From: Gammaproteobacteria bacterium
GTDB taxonomy: Bacteria; Pseudomonadota; Gammaproteobacteria; Xanthomonadales; Xanthomonadaceae
DNA: 8,179 nucleotides
Reading direction: 5' to 3'
Assembly (NCBI GenBank): GCA_024642445.1
Contig: JAHEBG010000038.1
Location: 1-8,179 of the forward strand
Below, in pieces: positions 7,774 through 8,179 of the stretch. A program made the translations under genes and the position numbers. Within the stretch, counting starts at the first letter, position 1, and each line of letters opens with the position of its first letter. The notes below the pieces were generated by a model. The model did not search any database. It was not told the origin of the DNA and saw only the letters and a list, made by a program, of their open reading frames with translations.

Positions 7774-7802
7774 AATTTAACTATTTATGACAACGATGTC
7801 AA
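7774..7802 (-). promoter_or_regulatory. Predicted sigma70-type promoter of the receptor operon
   Basis: Minus-strand TTGACA (7802-7797) is a perfect -35 element. After a 17-base spacer comes TAAATT (7779-7774), a 4-of-6 match to the -10 consensus. Transcription would start near 7767, leaving a leader of about 80 bases. The -35 lies within the operator-like palindrome, so bound repressor would block RNA polymerase. The -35 and spacing are seen directly; promoter activity is inferred. Confidence 0.55.
7787..7802 (-). promoter_or_regulatory. LacI-type operator overlapping receptor promoter
   Basis: Minus strand TTGACATCGTTGTCAT. The core TGACATCGTTGTCA is an inverted repeat with TGACA/TGTCA arms, central CG and 12 of 14 symmetric positions, the form expected for a LacI-family site with a hinge leucine inserting at CpG. 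A second copy, 14 of 16 bases identical, lies at 7945-7960 on the other strand. It is similar to the TGACA-N-CG-N-TGTCA boxes of NagR-type LacI regulators in Xanthomonas and Caulobacter, as I recall them. The regulator encoded in this locus is the natural candidate binder. Confidence 0.65.
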
Positions 7803-7944
7803 TACAATTTTGAGCAAATACTCTGAATTGCTTGGGACAAAGACCTCGCCTAACACACGGTTTTTTAATATAATTCATATTATTCAGTCATATAGGAATA
7901 TTCAAAGGCATACAGGCAGTAGGCGATTACGTCGCTTTTTACGG

Positions 7945-7970
7945 TTGACATCGCTATCATTCGCTGTCAT
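7945..7970 (+). promoter_or_regulatory. LacI-type operator with extra half-site and candidate -35 for rightward gene
   Basis: Plus strand TTGACATCGCTATCAT (7945-7960) matches the receptor operator at 14 of 16 positions and points towards the rightward gene. TTGACA is a perfect -35 sequence, but the hexamer 17 bases on (CATTGT) is a poor -10, so the promoter is less clear than on the other side. TCGCTATCAT (7951-7960) is directly repeated as TCGCTGTCAT (7961-7970), adding another operator half-site. Confidence 0.55.
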
Positions 7971-8085
7971 TGTCTTGCAAAAGGCCGCCCTAGAGTCTTT
8001 ATTCCAATCAGCTACTGAACCTAGGGCATAGAAACGACAACAGCTAGAGTGTGCCGTATATATCAAAGGCGCATGGAGAAAGAAT

Positions 8086-8179
8086 ATGGCACTGACACCG
8101 GGTATTTCGAGCAGCACTGATCCTTCGCCGATTTCGGAAGAAGGCGCGCCTATCAATGCGCCCGGACTGCAGGGATTTG
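8086..8179 (+). CDS. Start of divergent gene of unknown function, cut off by window edge
   Basis: An ATG at 8086 opens a frame of 31 codons to the right edge with no stop. GGAG lies 8 bases upstream (8075-8078). The visible N-terminus (MALTPGISSSTDPSPISEEG, then APINAPGLQGF) is polar and rich in Ser and Pro. It has no signal-peptide-like hydrophobic stretch, so the product is not exported by an immediate N-terminal signal; it could be cytoplasmic or a membrane protein with a cytoplasmic tail. I do not recognise the family from this fragment. Its upstream region carries an operator copy shared with the receptor operon, so it is probably co-regulated. In this context an inner-membrane sugar transporter, glucokinase or another hydrolase would fit, but that is a guess from context only. 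Confidence 0.5.
   Translation, partial: MALTPGISSSTDPSPISEEGAPINAPGLQGF

Larger units (their letters stand above)
7689..8085. other. Divergent intergenic regulatory region, 397 bp
   Basis: No gene is supported here. Besides the promoter and operator sites listed separately, it holds small hairpins in the receptor leader (CGGCA-TGC-TGCCG at 7763-7751; CCGGT-CA-ACCGG at 7753-7742), an AT-rich stretch at about 7861-7904 that includes the palindrome GAATATTC (7896-7903), and a 7-base inverted repeat GCCCTAG/CTAGGGC (7987-7993 and 8021-8027) in the leader of the rightward gene. The heptamer CTAGAGT occurs at 7990 and again at 8044. Confidence 0.75.

Noticed and set aside
6864..7790. Plus-strand open frame of 308 codons, and similar ones at 4941-5717 and 5940-6728
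   Set aside because: All are antisense to the receptor gene, lack recognisable domains and are explained as shadows of its codon usage.
7810..8031. Plus-strand 73-codon frame starting with TTG
   Set aside because: No ribosome binding site, composition unlike a folded protein, and it runs through the operator and promoter region.
7902..8156. Minus-strand 84-codon frame
   Set aside because: No recognisable domain; it overlaps the start of the rightward gene, which has a ribosome binding site, and the operator.
1..8179. CRISPR arrays, tRNA or rRNA genes, insertion sequences, phage or defence genes
   Set aside because: No spaced repeats, RNA gene signatures, transposase motifs or terminal inverted repeats were seen on either strand.

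Overview
The window is a compact carbohydrate-scavenging locus. It is typical of a Gram-negative bacterium that takes oligosaccharides up through TonB-dependent outer-membrane receptors, most like Gammaproteobacteria of the Xanthomonadales type. This rests on the gene set (TonB-dependent receptor, exported GH3 beta-glucosidase with an ExoP-like C-terminal domain, LacI-family regulator), strong purine-rich ribosome binding sites, and moderate GC (mid-50s percent by eye, so lower than Xanthomonas itself). Genus cannot be fixed from the sequence alone.

Layout. Four genes run leftward on the minus strand, in transcription order: an outer-membrane TonB-dependent receptor (7688-4929), an exported GH3 exo-beta-glucosidase/glucanase (4874-2379), a LacI-family repressor (2377-1274, starting one base after the glucosidase stop codon) and a membrane GT39/ArnT-like glycosyltransferase (from 1219, running off the left edge). 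Gaps are 54, 1 and 54 bases, with no convincing intrinsic terminator between them, so they could be one operon. A 397-bp divergent regulatory region (7689-8085) separates them from a rightward gene of which only the first 31 codons are visible (8086 to the right edge).

How it may work (inference). The receptor imports a beta-glucoside or beta-glucan oligosaccharide, the exported GH3 enzyme trims glucose from it, and the LacI protein senses a sugar and controls the locus. The gene set resembles the salicin system of Azospirillum irakense (SalC receptor, SalA/SalB GH3 enzymes, SalR LacI repressor). The divergent region contains two near-identical 16-base operator-like sites, 14 of 16 bases the same. 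Each begins with TTGACA and they point in opposite directions, one towards each divergent transcript. In each, TTGACA could be the promoter -35 element, so repressor binding would block the promoter.

Main points of interest: the paired divergent operators spaced about 15 helical turns apart, the tandem extra half-site in the rightward one, the translationally coupled repressor, a strong stem-loop just before the glucosidase ribosome binding site, ten cysteines arranged as five close pairs in the mature receptor, a calcium-loop-like motif in the receptor, and two further palindromes around the glycosyltransferase start. The basic system is a known type; the regulatory wiring and receptor cysteine pattern deserve the second look.
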